Assembly (NCBI RefSeq): GCF_003351405.1
Contig: NZ_CP031240.1
Span: 310,001 to 374,000 of the forward strand
DNA: 64,000 nucleotides
Direction of reading: 5' to 3'
Source of the DNA: Haemophilus haemolyticus
GTDB taxonomy: Bacteria; Pseudomonadota; Gammaproteobacteria; Enterobacterales; Pasteurellaceae
A program made the position numbers and the translations under genes. The notes beneath the pieces are model-generated. The model saw only the letters and a program-made list of their open reading frames with translations, was not told where the DNA came from and did not search any database. This document shows, piece by piece, positions 40,098 through 52,839 of the stretch. How positions within the stretch are numbered: the first letter of the stretch is position 1; each line of letters begins with the position of its first letter.

Positions 40098-40133
40098 TTT
40101 CAGTTACATCTAGGATCAATAAAGGATCAAACA

Positions 40134-40484
40134 ATGTCTAACATTATCAAACAACTTGAACAAGAACAATTAAAACAAAACGTACCTAGTTTCCGCTCAG
40201 GTGATACTTTAGAAGTTAAAGTATGGGTAGTTGAAGGTAGCAAACGTCGTTTGCAAGCATTCGAAGGCGTGGTTATTGCAATTCGTAACCGTGGCTTGCA
40301 CTCAGCATTCACTTTACGTAAAGTATCTAACGGCGTAGGCGTTGAGCGTGTATTCCAAACTCACTCACCAGCTGTAGATTCTATCGCAGTTAAACGTAAA
40401 GGTGCGGTACGTAAAGCTAAACTTTACTACTTACGTGAACGTTCAGGTAAATCAGCTCGTATTAAAGAGCGTTTAGGCGAATAA
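40134..40484 (+). CDS. rplS: 50S ribosomal protein L19
   Basis: Large-subunit protein at the 30S-50S interface, 116 residues. [20 protein letters not shown], then [39 protein letters not shown] and the basic end [16 protein letters not shown]. Last gene of the rpsP operon; a strong palindromic terminator follows. Confidence 0.98.
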   Translation: MSNIIKQLEQEQLKQNVPSFRSGDTLEVKVWVVEGSKRRLQAFEGVVIAIRNRGLHSAFTLRKVSNGVGVERVFQTHSPAVDSIAVKRKGAVRKAKLYYLRERSGKSARIKERLGE

Positions 40485-40499
40485 TTTCGCAAAGAAAAA

Positions 40500-40517
40500 G
40501 GCTTGGAATTCCAAGCC
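40500..40517. terminator. Bidirectional terminator between rplS and queH
   Basis: GGCTTGGAATTCCAAGCC is a perfect 18-bp palindrome flanked by AAAAA and TTTTT. Confidence 0.88.
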
Positions 40518-40534
40518 TTTTTGCATTCATCATA

Positions 40535-41272
40535 TTAATCAGCGCTATAATACAATTTTCCGATTTCAATTTTTTGACGACCTGTCTCTTCTCGCCATTT
40601 ATTACTATCACGTAAAGAATAAACACAACCGCAATATTCCTGTTGATAAAATCGCTCTCGCTTACTAATCTCAATCATGCGTTGCGAGCCACCTTCTTTA
40701 CGCCAGTTATAATCCCAATAAATAACATCATCATATTTTTCGGCAGCGCGATGCCCACAGCCATTGATTTGATTCATATCCTTCCAGCGAGAAATACCCA
40801 GGCAACTAGTAAACACAGGGAAACCGTGTTCATGAGCATATTCAGCGGCTTTTTCAAAACGCATATCAAAACACATAGTACAGCGAATTCCCCTCTCTGG
40901 CTCCCATTCCATTCCTTTGGCACGATCAAACCAATTTTGACGATCGTAATCTGCATCAATAAATGGAATGCCAAATTTTTGAGCAAAACGAATATTTTCT
41001 TCTTTACGAATTAAATATTCTTTGAGTGGATGAATGTTTGGATTGTAAAAATAAATCGTAAATTCAATGCCAGATGCAAGGATTGCTTCCATCACTTCAC
41101 CCGAGCAAGGCGCACAGCATGAATGTAAAAGGAGTTTATTATGTCCATCTGGCAACTCAAGTTTTTCACGAATAAAAGGTGCATTAGGATCTTTGCGTAC
41201 CTTTTGTTTACGAGTTTTACCTTGAAAATTAACCGCACTTTGCTCAGGTTTAGATTGAAGTTCTGTATTCAT
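40535..41272 (-). CDS. queH: Epoxyqueuosine reductase QueH (DUF208)
   Basis: Last step of queuosine tRNA modification, reducing epoxyqueuosine to queuosine; QueH replaces the cobalamin-dependent QueG in many bacteria. The 245 residues carry the signature cysteines in [38 protein letters not shown] and [14 protein letters not shown], which bind an Fe-S cluster and a second metal. [18 protein letters not shown] is also conserved. The window also holds a preQ1 riboswitch and the queuosine-precursor importer yhhQ, though not nearby. Confidence 0.9.
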   Translation of the reverse strand: MNTELQSKPEQSAVNFQGKTRKQKVRKDPNAPFIREKLELPDGHNKLLLHSCCAPCSGEVMEAILASGIEFTIYFYNPNIHPLKEYLIRKEENIRFAQKFGIPFIDADYDRQNWFDRAKGMEWEPERGIRCTMCFDMRFEKAAEYAHEHGFPVFTSCLGISRWKDMNQINGCGHRAAEKYDDVIYWDYNWRKEGGSQRMIEISKRERFYQQEYCGCVYSLRDSNKWREETGRQKIEIGKLYYSAD

Positions 41273-41322
41273 AAAGTTTAATTAAAATTAATTGGTATTA
41301 AGTATATAAGCTAAATTAAGGA

Positions 41323-42312
41323 CTAATAATTTCTATCCACAGACAAATACGCCAAAGAAATCAATGCCTTCTTATAATCACTGTCTGGCAACATTGCAAT
41401 TGCATCTACTGCTTTTTGAGCCTCTTCTTTCGCACGATTCATCGCGTAATCTAAAGACTTATGCTCAGCCATAATCGCTAATACTTCATTAATAGCTTCA
41501 CGTTTACCACCTTGCTCAATCGCTTCGCGAATTAAAGCTGCCTGTTGAGCATTACCATGGCGCATAGCGTGTAGCAGAGGAAGAGTTGGTTTTCCTTCAG
41601 CTAAATCATCGCCTACATTTTTACCTAGAGCTTGCTCATTTGCACTATAATCCAATACATCATCCACAAGCTGAAATGCAGTTCCAAGATAACGCCCATA
41701 ATCTTGTAAAGCCTTTTCTTGAGCTTCTGTTCCGCCCGCAACAATTGCCGCAGCCTGACCAGCCACTTCAAATAAACGGGCAGTTTTGCTATAAATTACA
41801 CGCATATAATTAGTTTCGCTCGTTTCAGGATCATTAACATTCATTAACTGCTGAACTTCGCCTTCCGCTAAAACGTTAGTCGCATCGGCCATAATTCCCA
41901 AAATCTTCAATGACTCCAATTCTGCAACCAATTGAAATGCACGCGTATAAATAAAGTCTCCTACAAGTACACTTGCAGCATTGCCAAATTCTGAATTCGC
42001 CGTAGCGCGCCCACGACGCATATCGGACTCATCCACCACATCATCATGTAGTAAAGAGGCAGTATGAATAAATTCAACAAAAGTAGCACAAGTAATTGAA
42101 TTAGAGCCTTCAAACCCTAAAGATCGAGCTGCGAGAACTGCGATCAATGGACGGATCCTCTTACCACCACCTTGAACAATATAAAAACCTAACTGGCCTA
42201 TTAATGGAACATCTGAATTAAGCTGAGCAAGAATATTTTGATTAACTTTTTGCATATCGGGATCTGCAAGTTTCTGGATCGCGTCTATGCTCATAAGATC
42301 TTGTTTCTTCAT
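41323..42312 (-). CDS. ispB: Octaprenyl diphosphate synthase IspB
   Basis: Trans-prenyltransferase that builds the C40-type side chain of quinones. The 329 residues have the first aspartate-rich motif in ASLLHDDVVDESDMRRGRAT and the second in FQLVDDVLDYSANEQALGKN, plus GGGKRIRPLIAVLAARSLGF. Divergent from rplU, the usual gamma-proteobacterial arrangement. The start may be ATG 42312 or the in-frame ATG six codons later; neither has a strong ribosome-binding site. Confidence 0.95.
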   Translation of the reverse strand: MKKQDLMSIDAIQKLADPDMQKVNQNILAQLNSDVPLIGQLGFYIVQGGGKRIRPLIAVLAARSLGFEGSNSITCATFVEFIHTASLLHDDVVDESDMRRGRATANSEFGNAASVLVGDFIYTRAFQLVAELESLKILGIMADATNVLAEGEVQQLMNVNDPETSETNYMRVIYSKTARLFEVAGQAAAIVAGGTEAQEKALQDYGRYLGTAFQLVDDVLDYSANEQALGKNVGDDLAEGKPTLPLLHAMRHGNAQQAALIREAIEQGGKREAINEVLAIMAEHKSLDYAMNRAKEEAQKAVDAIAMLPDSDYKKALISLAYLSVDRNY

Positions 42313-42423
42313 TTTTTCATCAATTATTAGTCAAAAGTGCGGTGCATTTTACCCGAATTTTCAGACTTTCTGAAATCAATCCGCAAATGAAGGGAATTTT
42401 TTTATTTTATTGTAAATAAATTC

Positions 42424-42452
42424 TTGCCATAGGTAGGATTTTTCCGTAGAAT
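42424..42452 (+). promoter_or_regulatory. Promoter of rplU-rpmA
   Basis: TTGCCA (42424-42429), a 17-base spacer and TAGAAT (42447-42452) form a near-consensus sigma-70 promoter. The leader that follows contains a small CTGCT/AGCAG hairpin. Confidence 0.7.
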
Positions 42453-42525
42453 TTGCGACCTATTTATATGAATTTTTAAGTGTGGACTGCTAAAGAGCAG
42501 GGAAACACAATTAAGCGGAGTATTT

Positions 42526-42837
42526 ATGTACGCAGTTTTCCAAAGTGGCGGTAAACAACACCGTGTGAGCGAAGGTCAAGTTGTTCGTTTAGAAAAACTT
42601 GAGCTTGCAACTGGCGCAACAGTTGAGTTCGATTCTGTGTTGATGGTCGTTAATGGTGAAGATGTTAAAATCGGTGCACCAGTAGTTACTGGCGCAAAAG
42701 TAGTGGCTGAAGTAGTTGCACAAGGTCGTGGCGAGAAAGTTAAAATCGTTAAATTCCGTCGTCGCAAACACAGCCGTAAACAACAAGGTCATCGTCAGTG
42801 GTTCACAGAAGTGAAAATCACTGGGATTCAAGCATAA
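42526..42837 (+). CDS. rplU: 50S ribosomal protein L21
   Basis: 103 residues beginning [20 protein letters not shown], with the C-terminal [20 protein letters not shown] typical of L21. GCGGAG precedes the ATG. First gene of rplU-rpmA. Confidence 0.98.
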   Translation: MYAVFQSGGKQHRVSEGQVVRLEKLELATGATVEFDSVLMVVNGEDVKIGAPVVTGAKVVAEVVAQGRGEKVKIVKFRRRKHSRKQQGHRQWFTEVKITGIQA

Positions 42838-42857
42838 TTTCAGAGGAGATCAAGTAG

Positions 42858-43115
42858 ATGGCAACTAAAAAAGCTGGTGGTTCAACTCGTAACGGTCGCG
42901 ATTCTGAAGCTAAACGCCTTGGTGTTAAACGTTTCGGTGGCGAATCTGTATTAGCAGGTAGCATCATTGTTCGTCAACGTGGTACTAAGTTCCACGCTGG
43001 TAGCAATGTAGGTATGGGTAAAGACCACACCTTATTCGCAACTGCAGATGGTAAAGTTAAATTTGAAGTAAAAGGCGAGAAAAGCCGTAAATACGTAAGT
43101 ATTGTTACTGAATAA
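42858..43115 (+). CDS. rpmA: 50S ribosomal protein L27
   Basis: 85 residues, [20 protein letters not shown], the conserved L27 N-terminus that reaches the peptidyl-transferase centre, then [27 protein letters not shown] precedes the ATG, 20 bases after rplU. Confidence 0.98.
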   Translation: MATKKAGGSTRNGRDSEAKRLGVKRFGGESVLAGSIIVRQRGTKFHAGSNVGMGKDHTLFATADGKVKFEVKGEKSRKYVSIVTE

Positions 43116-43134
43116 TTTAAAATCTATTCGATTG

Positions 43135-43163
43135 AAACGCCCTACAATTTTGTGGGGCGTTTT
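43135..43163 (+). terminator. Terminator of rplU-rpmA
   Basis: Stem AACGCCC / GGGGCGTT with an ATTTTG-type loop, then TTTGTCTTTT. Confidence 0.85.
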
Positions 43164-43195
43164 GTCTTTTTTAATTTCACATAAGCGACCAAGCA

Positions 43196-44116
43196 ATGAA
43201 ACAACAACCTTTATTAGGCTTTACCTTTGCGCTTATTACCGCTATGGCTTGGGGATCCTTACCTATCGCTCTCAAACAAGCTTTATCTGTAATGAATGCG
43301 CAAACTATCGTATGGTATCGTTTTATTGTAGCCGCAATCTCATTATTAGCCCTACTTGCTTATAAAAAGAAATTACCTGAACCAATGAAAGTCGGTCAAT
43401 ATGCTTGGCTTGCTCTTATTGGGGTAATTGGCCTTACCGGCAATTTTCTATTATTTAGTAGTTCACTGAATTATATTGAACCTTCAGTTGCACAAATTTT
43501 TATTCATTTATCCTCTTTTGGAATGCTTATCTGTGGTGTACTGATCTTCAAAGAAAAATTGGGGCTGCACCAAAAGATCGGACTTTTCTTATTATTAATT
43601 GGTTTAGGATTATTCTTTAATGATCGTTTTGATGTATTTGCCGGACTAAATCAGTATTCAACAGGTGTCATCTTAAGCGTAGCAGGATCCCTTATTTGGG
43701 TCGCTTATGGAATGGCCCAAAAATTAATGTTGCGTAAATTTAATTCACAACAAATCTTGCTAATGATGTATTTAGGTTGTGCCATAGCCTTTATGCCGAT
43801 GGCTGAATTCTCACAAGTACAAGAACTCACACCTTTAGCTCTGATTTGTTTTATTTACTGCTGTTTAAATACCTTAATTGGGTACGGCTCTTATGCGGAA
43901 GCACTTAATCGTTGGGATGTATCAAAAGTCAGTGTTGTTATCACACTTGTACCGCTTTTCACGATTCTATTTTCTCATATTGCGCATTATTTTAGCCCAT
44001 CCGATTTTGCCGCACCAGAGTTGAATAATATTAGCTATATTGGCGCATTTGTTGTAGTATGCGGGGCAATTTTATCCGCGATTGGACATAAATTATTACC
44101 GCATAAAAATCATTAA
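43196..44116 (+). CDS. EamA/DMT-family transporter
   Basis: Inner-membrane protein of 306 residues with about ten hydrophobic segments arranged as two EamA repeats (first beginning GFTFALITAMAWGSLPIALK, second TGVILSVAGSLIWVAYGMAQ). The substrate of this drug/metabolite transporter is unknown. The gene lies between rpmA and obgE on the same strand, an arrangement common in gamma-proteobacteria, and obgE follows by 27 bases with an uptake signal in the gap. Confidence 0.88.
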   Translation: MKQQPLLGFTFALITAMAWGSLPIALKQALSVMNAQTIVWYRFIVAAISLLALLAYKKKLPEPMKVGQYAWLALIGVIGLTGNFLLFSSSLNYIEPSVAQIFIHLSSFGMLICGVLIFKEKLGLHQKIGLFLLLIGLGLFFNDRFDVFAGLNQYSTGVILSVAGSLIWVAYGMAQKLMLRKFNSQQILLMMYLGCAIAFMPMAEFSQVQELTPLALICFIYCCLNTLIGYGSYAEALNRWDVSKVSVVITLVPLFTILFSHIAHYFSPSDFAAPELNNISYIGAFVVVCGAILSAIGHKLLPHKNH

Positions 44117-45316
<1,200 letters not shown>

Positions 45317-45350
45317 GAAGGTCTAATTTTATAAGCATTAAAAATTTAAA

Positions 45351-45376
45351 AGCACCTAAACTATTGTTTAGGTGCT
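45351..45376. terminator. Bidirectional terminator between obgE and ndk
   Basis: Stem AGCACCTAAAC / GTTTAGGTGCT flanked by A and T runs. Confidence 0.88.
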
Positions 45377-45388
45377 TTTTACTATCAA

Positions 45389-45811
45389 TCAACGCTCAAA
45401 AATTTCAGAATCAGTAAAGAAATAAGCAATTTCACGATTTGCACTTTCCACACTATCCGAACCATGAACCGAATTCTCACGCTGACTTAATGCAAAATCT
45501 TTACGAATTGTACCTTCTGCTGCAGTTTCTGGATTCGTTGTACCAATCAAAGTGCGGTAATCTTTCACTGCATTTTCTTTTTCAAGAACAGAAACTACTA
45601 TCGGTGAAGACATCATATAATCAACTAAAGGAGCAAAAAATTCTTTGCCTTGATGCTCAGCATAAAAGCCTTCAGCCTGCTCACGAGTTAAGCGTACCAT
45701 TTTAGAGGCTATGATTTTAAAGCCATTTTGCTCAAAACGAGTTAAGATCGCCCCAATTAGATTACGCTTTACCGCATCAGGTTTAATAATAGAAAAAGTT
45801 CTTTCTGTCAT
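45389..45811 (-). CDS. ndk: Nucleoside diphosphate kinase
   Basis: Equalises nucleoside triphosphate pools by phosphate transfer through an active-site histidine. The 140 residues begin [20 protein letters not shown] and contain the phospho-histidine motif [20 protein letters not shown] 45811 has AAGGAG at better spacing than the adjacent ATG at 45814. Downstream of pepB on the same strand, 9 bases away. Confidence 0.97.
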   Translation of the reverse strand: MTERTFSIIKPDAVKRNLIGAILTRFEQNGFKIIASKMVRLTREQAEGFYAEHQGKEFFAPLVDYMMSSPIVVSVLEKENAVKDYRTLIGTTNPETAAEGTIRKDFALSQRENSVHGSDSVESANREIAYFFTDSEIFER

Positions 45812-45820
45812 CATATCTCC

Positions 45821-47125
45821 TTACTTCAATGATTTTGATAACATTAAATTTGCTAAAGTTTGCACACCAATCCCTGTGGCCCCAACAGCCCATAAATCAC
45901 TACCAGATTTACGATAAGTCGCGGAACAATCAATATGCAACCAATTTTGTTGGTAATTTTTTACAAAATACGATAAAAATGCAGTTGCAGTGCTTGCTCC
46001 AGCCCCAACTGGAACCGAACCAATATTAGCAATATCGGCAAAAGATGAATTAATTTGTGAACGATGAAAATCTTCAAATGGTAAACGCCAGAAAGGTTCA
46101 TTTTCTTCTTTTGCTGATTGGAAAAGATTATTCACGAGATCATCATCCATAGATAATACAGAATGATAGTCGTTGCCTACCGCCACTTTTGCAGCCCCAG
46201 TTAAAGTCGCACAATCAATAATAAAACCCGGATTTTGGTTATCAGCCTCAATCAATCCATCAGCTAACACCAAACGACCTTCAGCGTCAGTATTGAGCAC
46301 TTCTGCTGTTACGCCATTTTTATAAGTAATAATATCACCCAGTTTAAATGCATTATTGCTTACCAAATTTTCTGCGCAACATAAATACAGTTTAACGCGT
46401 TGATTTAATCCGCGAGCGATAGCGAAACCTAAAGCTCCCGTTAATAGTGCAGCACCACCCATATCAGTTCGCATTGTACTCATTCCATCACTTGGTTTGA
46501 TACTGTAGCCGCCACTGTCAAAAGTAATCCCCTTACCAACTAAACAAGCTAACACTGGCGCATTCGGATCTTGTGTTGGATTGAAATCAAGTTGCAACAT
46601 GGCTGGCAAGTTAGCAGAGCCTTTACCCACAGTCCAAATACCATGATAACCTTGTTGCTCAAGTTCCTCACCAGAAATAATCTTAAAACTTACCGCACTT
46701 TTTTCATTATAAATGTCCGCTTGGTTTAAGATAAATTCTGCTGCACGTTCTGCTAATTTTAATGGTGTTAGGATTTGTGCCGGCTCATTAATAATCCCGC
46801 GCACAAAATCACTACATTCGATACGAGCTAATAATTCATCTTGTGGCTCATCATCTAAATGAGGAAATTCAATCGAATAATCTTGCTTCGCCGAGTAAAA
46901 ACCTTGATAAAATGCCCAACAAAATTCTAAATCCCATTCTTCACCGACCAATTCCACATCTTTAATTCCCTGCCCACGCAATTTACGAGCAGCTTGTTGA
47001 ACTAAAGTGCGGTCAGTTTTTTCATTATTTTTTAAATGAATTCTAGCTTTATTAGAGTCAAAGCTCAAAATAGCATTTTTTCCCCAAGCGTCAGAGGCTT
47101 GGTTTATTGATAATATAATTTCCAT
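45821..47125 (-). CDS. pepB: Aminopeptidase B (peptidase M17)
   Basis: Cytosolic leucyl-aminopeptidase-family enzyme with two metal ions, 434 residues. Signatures: [20 protein letters not shown] and the family motif in [18 protein letters not shown]. The C-terminal [20 protein letters not shown] matches PepB rather than PepA. Probably cotranscribed with ndk. Confidence 0.95.
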   Translation of the reverse strand: MEIILSINQASDAWGKNAILSFDSNKARIHLKNNEKTDRTLVQQAARKLRGQGIKDVELVGEEWDLEFCWAFYQGFYSAKQDYSIEFPHLDDEPQDELLARIECSDFVRGIINEPAQILTPLKLAERAAEFILNQADIYNEKSAVSFKIISGEELEQQGYHGIWTVGKGSANLPAMLQLDFNPTQDPNAPVLACLVGKGITFDSGGYSIKPSDGMSTMRTDMGGAALLTGALGFAIARGLNQRVKLYLCCAENLVSNNAFKLGDIITYKNGVTAEVLNTDAEGRLVLADGLIEADNQNPGFIIDCATLTGAAKVAVGNDYHSVLSMDDDLVNNLFQSAKEENEPFWRLPFEDFHRSQINSSFADIANIGSVPVGAGASTATAFLSYFVKNYQQNWLHIDCSATYRKSGSDLWAVGATGIGVQTLANLMLSKSLK

Positions 47126-47180
47126 TTTTATTTCTCGAATATAAGCTCATCGCGGAATAAAACTATACCAGTTTTATTTT

Positions 47181-48233
47181 TTATTTAACATTATTTAAAA
47201 CTCTTTGACACCATTCTCGATGGTTTAAATACCAAATTACCGTTTTTCTTAATCCAGATTCAAAAGTCTCTTTAGGCACCCAGCCTAACTCATTATTGAT
47301 TTTACTTGTATCAAGCGCATAACGAATATCATGACCAGGTCTATCGTTAACATAGCAAATCAAATCTTCATATTTATCAATATGTTTTGGTTTATTAGGT
47401 AAACATTCTTCCACCAAAGAGCAAATAGAACGTACTACATCAATATTGGACTTTTCATTATTTCCGCCAATATTATAGGTTTCCCCAATATTTCCTTTCG
47501 TCAAAACGCTATACAATGCAGTAATATGATCTTCAACAAATAACCAATCTCTAATTTGTAAACCATCGCCATAAATAGGCAGTGTTTTTCCCTCTATCGC
47601 ATTTAAAATCATCAATGGAATTAATTTTTCAGGGTACTGATACGGGCCATAATTATTTGAACTATGTGTAATGATTGTCGGTAACCCATATGTTCTATAC
47701 CAAGCCTGAACAAGATGATCGCTTGCCGCCTTTGAAGCAGAATAAGGGCTACTAGGTTTATAAGCTGATGTTTCAGTAAATAAACCTTTGTTACTTTTTA
47801 AATCGCCATAAACTTCATCGGTGGAAATATGTAAGAATCGGAAGTTGGATTTTTTTTGATTATCTAAACGATGCCAGTAGTCTAGAGTTGATTCAAGTAG
47901 CCTATAAGTTCCTACAATGTTAGTTTGTATAAACTCCGAAGACGCATTTATAGAACGATCAACATGACTTTCAGCTGCAAGATGGATAACGGCATCAGGT
48001 TGATATTGTGCAAAAATATAAGACAACGCTTTAGTATCACAAATATCTGCTTGTACAAAAGCATAATGTGGATGGTTTTCTACGGTTTTAAGTGAGGCTA
48101 AATTTCCTGCATAAGTCAGCTTATCAACATTTACGATCTTATTATGTGTCTTTTCAAGAAGATAACGGACAAGCGCAGAACCAATAAAACCCGCTCCACC
48201 AGTAACTAGAATTGTTCTATTTGTATTCGACAT
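47181..48233 (-). CDS. rffG: dTDP-glucose 4,6-dehydratase
   Basis: NAD-dependent sugar-nucleotide dehydratase (extended SDR), used for envelope polysaccharide sugars. The 350 residues have the Rossmann motif [15 protein letters not shown], catalytic [11 protein letters not shown] and [20 protein letters not shown] (YxxxK), and [20 protein letters not shown]. It stands alone, without the other rml/rff genes next to it, so I cannot say whether it feeds an enterobacterial-antigen-like or an LPS sugar. Confidence 0.9.
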   Translation of the reverse strand: MSNTNRTILVTGGAGFIGSALVRYLLEKTHNKIVNVDKLTYAGNLASLKTVENHPHYAFVQADICDTKALSYIFAQYQPDAVIHLAAESHVDRSINASSEFIQTNIVGTYRLLESTLDYWHRLDNQKKSNFRFLHISTDEVYGDLKSNKGLFTETSAYKPSSPYSASKAASDHLVQAWYRTYGLPTIITHSSNNYGPYQYPEKLIPLMILNAIEGKTLPIYGDGLQIRDWLFVEDHITALYSVLTKGNIGETYNIGGNNEKSNIDVVRSICSLVEECLPNKPKHIDKYEDLICYVNDRPGHDIRYALDTSKINNELGWVPKETFESGLRKTVIWYLNHREWCQRVLNNVK

Positions 48234-48268
48234 TTTTACCCGAGTATCGTTATAAATAATTTCAAACG

Positions 48269-48297
48269 AAAAGTGCGGTAAATTTTACCGCACTTTT
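48269..48297 (-). terminator. Inverted uptake-signal pair after glnA
   Basis: AAAAGTGCGGTAAA / TTTACCGCACTTTT between glnA and rffG (both minus strand). Confidence 0.8.
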
Positions 48298-48320
48298 AAA
48301 AATGATTTCATCAATGATGA

Positions 48321-49739
48321 TTACGCATAATACATCTCAAACTCAACAGGATGTGGTGTCATATTTAAACGTTCTACATCTTTACGTTTAACGCTAATAA
48401 ATGCCTCGATAAAGTCTTTAGCAAACACACCACCTTGCGTTAAGAATTCATAGTCTTTTTCTAATGAATTCAAGGCTTCTTCCAGCGAGCTTGCTACCGC
48501 CGGAATATCTTTTAATTCTTCTGGTGGAAGATCATAAAGATTTTTATCCATAGCATCGCCTGGGTGAATTTTGTTTACCACGCCATCAAGACCAGCCATT
48601 AACAATGCAGCGAATGCAAGGTATGGGTTTGCCAATGGATCTGGGAAACGCGCTTCAATACGGATCGCTTTCGGATTAGTTACTGCAGGGATACGGATTG
48701 AAGCAGAACGGTTGCTTGCCGAATAAGCCAATAATACTGGCGCTTCAAAACCTGGCACTAAACGTTTGTATGAATTAGTGCTTGGGTTAGTAAACGCATT
48801 TAATGCTTTAGCGTGCTTAATAATACCGCCGATATAATAAAGTGCGGTTTCAGAAAGACCTGCATATTTATCACCTTGGAAAATATTTTTACCGTCTTTG
48901 CTTAATGACATATTACAGTGCATACCCGAACCATTATCACCCGTGATTGGTTTTGGCATAAAACAAGCGGTTTTGCCGTGCTCTAACGCAACATTTTGCA
49001 CCACATATTTATAGATTTGCGTTTCATCCGCTTTTAAAGTTAAGCTATTAAATTTCGTTGCAATTTCGTTTTGACCCGCTGTCGCCACTTCATGGTGGTG
49101 CGCTTCTACTACTAAGCCCATTTCTTCTAAAATCAAACACATTTCAGAGCGAATATCGTGTGCCGTATCAATTGGTGCCACCGCACAATAACCACCTTTC
49201 TTTAATGGACGATAAGCATTATTACCGCCTTCATATTTTTTATTGGTGTTCCAAGCGGCTTCAATATCATCAATGGCGAAAGAAGCGCGGTTCATTGATA
49301 CATCAAAACGTACATCATCAAATAAGAAGAACTCTGGTTCAGGACCGAAGAATGCTTGATCAGCAATACCGGTTGAACGCATATAGTTTTCAGCACGAAT
49401 AGCAATTGAACGCGGGTCACGCTCATAACTTTGCATGGTCGTTGGTTCATAAATACTACAACGAATAGAGAGAGTTGGGATCTGCGCAAATGGATCGACT
49501 ACCGCAGTCTCAGCGATTGGCATTAAAAGCATATCGGCTTTGTTAATGGTTTTCCAACCTTCAACAGAAGAGCCATCGAACATTTTGCCATCTTCAAACA
49601 TATCTTCATCAACAAGGCTAACAGGGATAGAAACACCGTGTTCTTTACCTTTAATGTCGGTGAAACGAAGTAGCACGAACTTAATATCGTTCTCTTCGAT
49701 CAGTTTGAATACGTTGGCAATTGCATTTGCATTTGGCAT
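48321..49739 (-). CDS. glnA: Glutamine synthetase
   Basis: Type I-beta GS that assimilates ammonia into glutamine, 472 residues. Beta-grasp domain with the [18 protein letters not shown] loop, the catalytic signature [40 protein letters not shown] and the adenylylation tyrosine in [14 protein letters not shown], so control by GlnE is likely. AAGGAG precedes the ATG. No ntrB/ntrC follow; divergent from typA. Confidence 0.98.
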   Translation of the reverse strand: MPNANAIANVFKLIEENDIKFVLLRFTDIKGKEHGVSIPVSLVDEDMFEDGKMFDGSSVEGWKTINKADMLLMPIAETAVVDPFAQIPTLSIRCSIYEPTTMQSYERDPRSIAIRAENYMRSTGIADQAFFGPEPEFFLFDDVRFDVSMNRASFAIDDIEAAWNTNKKYEGGNNAYRPLKKGGYCAVAPIDTAHDIRSEMCLILEEMGLVVEAHHHEVATAGQNEIATKFNSLTLKADETQIYKYVVQNVALEHGKTACFMPKPITGDNGSGMHCNMSLSKDGKNIFQGDKYAGLSETALYYIGGIIKHAKALNAFTNPSTNSYKRLVPGFEAPVLLAYSASNRSASIRIPAVTNPKAIRIEARFPDPLANPYLAFAALLMAGLDGVVNKIHPGDAMDKNLYDLPPEELKDIPAVASSLEEALNSLEKDYEFLTQGGVFAKDFIEAFISVKRKDVERLNMTPHPVEFEMYYA

Positions 49740-49986
49740 AAGGAGTCCTCTATTTTGCTATGTATATAATCTTTATAAAATTAAAAGGGCATTATAATGC
49801 AACCGCTTCGTTTTTTCATGGGATTTATTTTAAATACCAACGTAGCAGAGCAAGGAAATATCGTGTATAATTTTCGCCCTTTCGAGATTCTCGTAGGGTG
49901 AGTGTGACTCACCAATTTAAACTACTTGGACTATTTGGTGGCATAAAAATCCACCCAACAAAACTTAAACATTAAGAACGTAATAA

Positions 49987-51837
49987 ATGAAAAACGACAT
50001 TGATATTAATAAATTGCGCAATATCGCAATTATTGCTCACGTTGACCATGGTAAAACCACCCTCGTTGACAAACTTCTTCAACAATCTGGTACTTTTGAA
50101 TCTGCGCGTGGTGATGTCGATGAGCGAGTTATGGACTCAAACGATCTTGAAAAAGAACGTGGCATTACAATTCTTGCAAAAAATACCGCGATTAACTGGA
50201 ATGACTACCGCATTAACATTGTGGATACTCCTGGGCACGCAGACTTCGGTGGAGAAGTTGAACGTGTACTTTCTATGGTGGATTCTGTACTTTTAGTCGT
50301 AGATGCTTTTGACGGCCCAATGCCACAAACGCGTTTCGTGACACAAAAAGCGTTCGCTCATGGTTTAAAACCAATTGTAGTTATCAACAAAGTTGACCGT
50401 CCAGGCGCACGTCCTGATTGGGTGGTGGATCAAGTATTCGATTTATTCGTTAACCTTGGTGCAACTGATGAGCAATTAGACTTCCCTATTATCTATGCAT
50501 CTGCATTAAATGGTGTCGCAGGTCTTGAGCACGAAGAATTAGCAGAAGATATGACTCCGTTATTTGAAGCCATTGTTAAACACGTTGAACCTCCCAAAGT
50601 AGAACTTGATGCGCCATTCCAAATGCAAATTTCACAATTAGACTACAACAACTATGTAGGTGTTATCGGCATTGGTCGTATTAAGCGTGGTTCAGTTAAA
50701 CCAAACCAACCTGTTACTATCATCAATAGTGAAGGAAAAACTCGTCAAGGTCGTATCGGTCAAGTACTTGGTCACCTTGGTTTACAACGTTATGAAGAAG
50801 ATGTTGCTTACGCTGGCGATATCGTGGCGATCACTGGTTTAGGTGAATTAAATATTTCTGATACAATTTGTGATATCAACGCAGTTGAAGCGCTTCCATC
50901 ATTAACTGTTGACGAACCAACAGTAACCATGTTCTTCTGTGTAAATACCTCTCCATTTGCGGGTCAAGAAGGTAAATATGTGACTTCTCGTCAAATTCTT
51001 GAACGTTTAAACAAAGAATTAGTTCACAATGTGGCATTACGCGTAGAAGAAACCCCAAACCCGGATGAATTCCGTGTTTCTGGTCGTGGTGAATTACATC
51101 TTTCTGTGTTAATCGAAAATATGCGTCGTGAAGGTTATGAGCTTGCCGTTTCTCGCCCTAAAGTAATCTATCGTGATATTGATGGTAAAAAACAAGAGCC
51201 ATACGAACAAGTAACTATTGATGTGGAAGAACAACATCAAGGTTCTGTGATGGAAGCATTAGGTATCCGTAAAGGTGAAGTTCGAGACATGTTGCCTGAC
51301 GGTAAAGGCCGCGTTCGCTTAGAATACATCATTCCTAGCCGTGGATTAATTGGCTTCCGTGGTGACTTTATGACCATGACTTCTGGTACAGGCTTACTTT
51401 ACTCTAGCTTTAGCCACTACGATGAAATCAAAGGTGGAGATATCGGTCAACGTAAAAATGGTGTGTTGATTTCTAATGCAACAGGTAAAGCACTGGGTTA
51501 TGCATTATTTGGCTTACAAGAACGTGGTAAGTTAATGATTGATGCAAACGTAGAAGTTTATGAAGGTCAAATTATCGGTATTCATAGCCGTTCAAATGAC
51601 TTAACCGTAAACTGCTTACAAGGTAAAAAACTCACCAATATGCGTGCGTCAGGTAAAGACGATGCGATTGTGCTGACTACACCGGTAAAATTCAGTCTTG
51701 AACAAGCGATTGAATTTATCGACGACGATGAGTTAGTGGAAGTGACACCAGAATCGATCCGTATCCGTAAAAAACTTTTAACAGAAAACGATCGTAAACG
51801 TGCAAATCGTACAACGACAAGCACTAGCACTCATTAA
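49987..51837 (+). CDS. typA: Translational GTPase TypA/BipA
   Basis: EF-G-like ribosome-binding GTPase needed for growth under cold and other stress. The 616 residues include G1 [19 protein letters not shown], switch [18 protein letters not shown]3 [13 protein letters not shown]4 NKVD, and the BipA-specific C-terminal domain ([40 protein letters not shown]). TATAAT at 49866-49871 is a likely -10, and a hairpin GGTGAGT/ACTCACC lies in the leader. Divergent from glnA. Confidence 0.97.
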   Translation: MKNDIDINKLRNIAIIAHVDHGKTTLVDKLLQQSGTFESARGDVDERVMDSNDLEKERGITILAKNTAINWNDYRINIVDTPGHADFGGEVERVLSMVDSVLLVVDAFDGPMPQTRFVTQKAFAHGLKPIVVINKVDRPGARPDWVVDQVFDLFVNLGATDEQLDFPIIYASALNGVAGLEHEELAEDMTPLFEAIVKHVEPPKVELDAPFQMQISQLDYNNYVGVIGIGRIKRGSVKPNQPVTIINSEGKTRQGRIGQVLGHLGLQRYEEDVAYAGDIVAITGLGELNISDTICDINAVEALPSLTVDEPTVTMFFCVNTSPFAGQEGKYVTSRQILERLNKELVHNVALRVEETPNPDEFRVSGRGELHLSVLIENMRREGYELAVSRPKVIYRDIDGKKQEPYEQVTIDVEEQHQGSVMEALGIRKGEVRDMLPDGKGRVRLEYIIPSRGLIGFRGDFMTMTSGTGLLYSSFSHYDEIKGGDIGQRKNGVLISNATGKALGYALFGLQERGKLMIDANVEVYEGQIIGIHSRSNDLTVNCLQGKKLTNMRASGKDDAIVLTTPVKFSLEQAIEFIDDDELVEVTPESIRIRKKLLTENDRKRANRTTTSTSTH

Positions 51838-51871
51838 TAAACAACGCTAGCACGAAAACTTGTAAAAAATT

Positions 51872-51905
51872 AACCGCACTTTGGTGATACAACTAAAGTG
51901 CGGTT
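51872..51905. terminator. Inverted uptake-signal pair between typA and pdxH
   Basis: AACCGCACTTT and AAAGTGCGGTT in inverted orientation with a 12-base loop, followed by ATTTTT on the plus strand, between convergent genes. Confidence 0.75.
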
Positions 51906-51923
51906 ATTTTTATGCTCAATTTA

Positions 51924-52556
51924 CTAAGGAGAAAGTCTTTCTCTAATCCAATTATTGCTTTCTTTACGATAACTAATGCGATCATGTAAACGGCTTGGGC
52001 GACCCTGCCAAAATTCCACGGTTTCTGGCACGACTAAATAACCGCCCCAATAATCTGGTCGAGGCACGTTTAATGGATGTTTAGCGGCAACCAATGCGGC
52101 TTTTGCTAGCAAAGATTTATAATTAGAAATCACCGCACTTTGCTCACTTGCCCAAGCCCCTATACGACTGGTGTAAGGTCGGGTAGCAAAATATTTATCG
52201 GATTGTTCTGCTGGGATTTTAACCGCCTTACCTTCAATTCGCACTTGACGTTCCAACTCAGGCCAGAAAAAAGTCAGCGCGACATAAGGATTACGCTCAA
52301 TACAGCTACCTTTTCGGCTAAGATAATTCGTAAAAAAGACAAAACCTTGCTCATTGACTTCTTTTAGCAAAACCATACGGCTATTTGGGCGACCTTGCTC
52401 ATCAATAGTAGCAATATTCATTGCAGTAGGCTCATTAACTTGAGCATGAATAGCCTCTTTCTGCCACTGTTCAAATTGCGAGATTGGATTTTCATGGCAA
52501 TCATGTTGTGAAAGCACTCGTTTAGTATATTCATCACGAATATTATGTAACTCCAT
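51924..52556 (-). CDS. pdxH: Pyridoxamine 5'-phosphate oxidase
   Basis: FMN enzyme that makes pyridoxal 5'-phosphate from PNP or PMP. 210 residues from [20 protein letters not shown], with [20 protein letters not shown], the FMN-binding [20 protein letters not shown] and the C-terminal family motif [24 protein letters not shown] region. ATG 52556 has AAAGGAG in front; the frame is open 11 codons further upstream. Confidence 0.95.
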   Translation of the reverse strand: MELHNIRDEYTKRVLSQHDCHENPISQFEQWQKEAIHAQVNEPTAMNIATIDEQGRPNSRMVLLKEVNEQGFVFFTNYLSRKGSCIERNPYVALTFFWPELERQVRIEGKAVKIPAEQSDKYFATRPYTSRIGAWASEQSAVISNYKSLLAKAALVAAKHPLNVPRPDYWGGYLVVPETVEFWQGRPSRLHDRISYRKESNNWIRERLSP

Positions 52557-52794
52557 TTTCTCTCCTTTTAAATTTGATGAAAAACGCAAATAGAATAAAG
52601 GCTACAAAATCATTCGTCAATTTAAGGAAAAACTGCAAAAATTGCTTCATATCATTGAGTAATCCCCCCCTCTTCTAATAAATCACCTTATTCTGATAAG
52701 GTACTCTAAAATTCAGTGAAAAATAAAAACTCAAATAACATCGAATCTTGCAATTATTTGAAATATGCGTATTATCTAGCCCCCTATATTCAAC

Positions 52795-52833
52795 CTCGGG
52801 TTCCCTAACCCCGATTTATTTAAACTAAAAAGG
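52795..52833 (+). promoter_or_regulatory. preQ1-I riboswitch
   Basis: Compact aptamer just before yhhQ: stem TCGGG (52796-52800) / CCCGA (52810-52814), loop TTCCCTAAC, and an A-rich 3' tail TTTATTTAAACTAAAAAGG. The ..GGG-N-rich loop-TAACCCC..AACTAA.. pattern is that of the preQ1-I class. The AAGG ribosome-binding site is the end of the tail, so ligand binding would hide it and block translation of a queuosine-precursor transporter. Confidence 0.85.
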
Positions 52834-52839
52834 TACAAC

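Noticed and set aside
49897..49913. Hairpin GGTGAGT/ACTCACC in the typA leader
   Set aside because: Too short and without supporting pattern to name as a riboswitch or RNA thermometer; mentioned only with typA.
52664..52670. Run of seven C between pdxH and yhhQ
   Set aside because: Not positioned between promoter elements that I can recognise and too short to call phase-variable.
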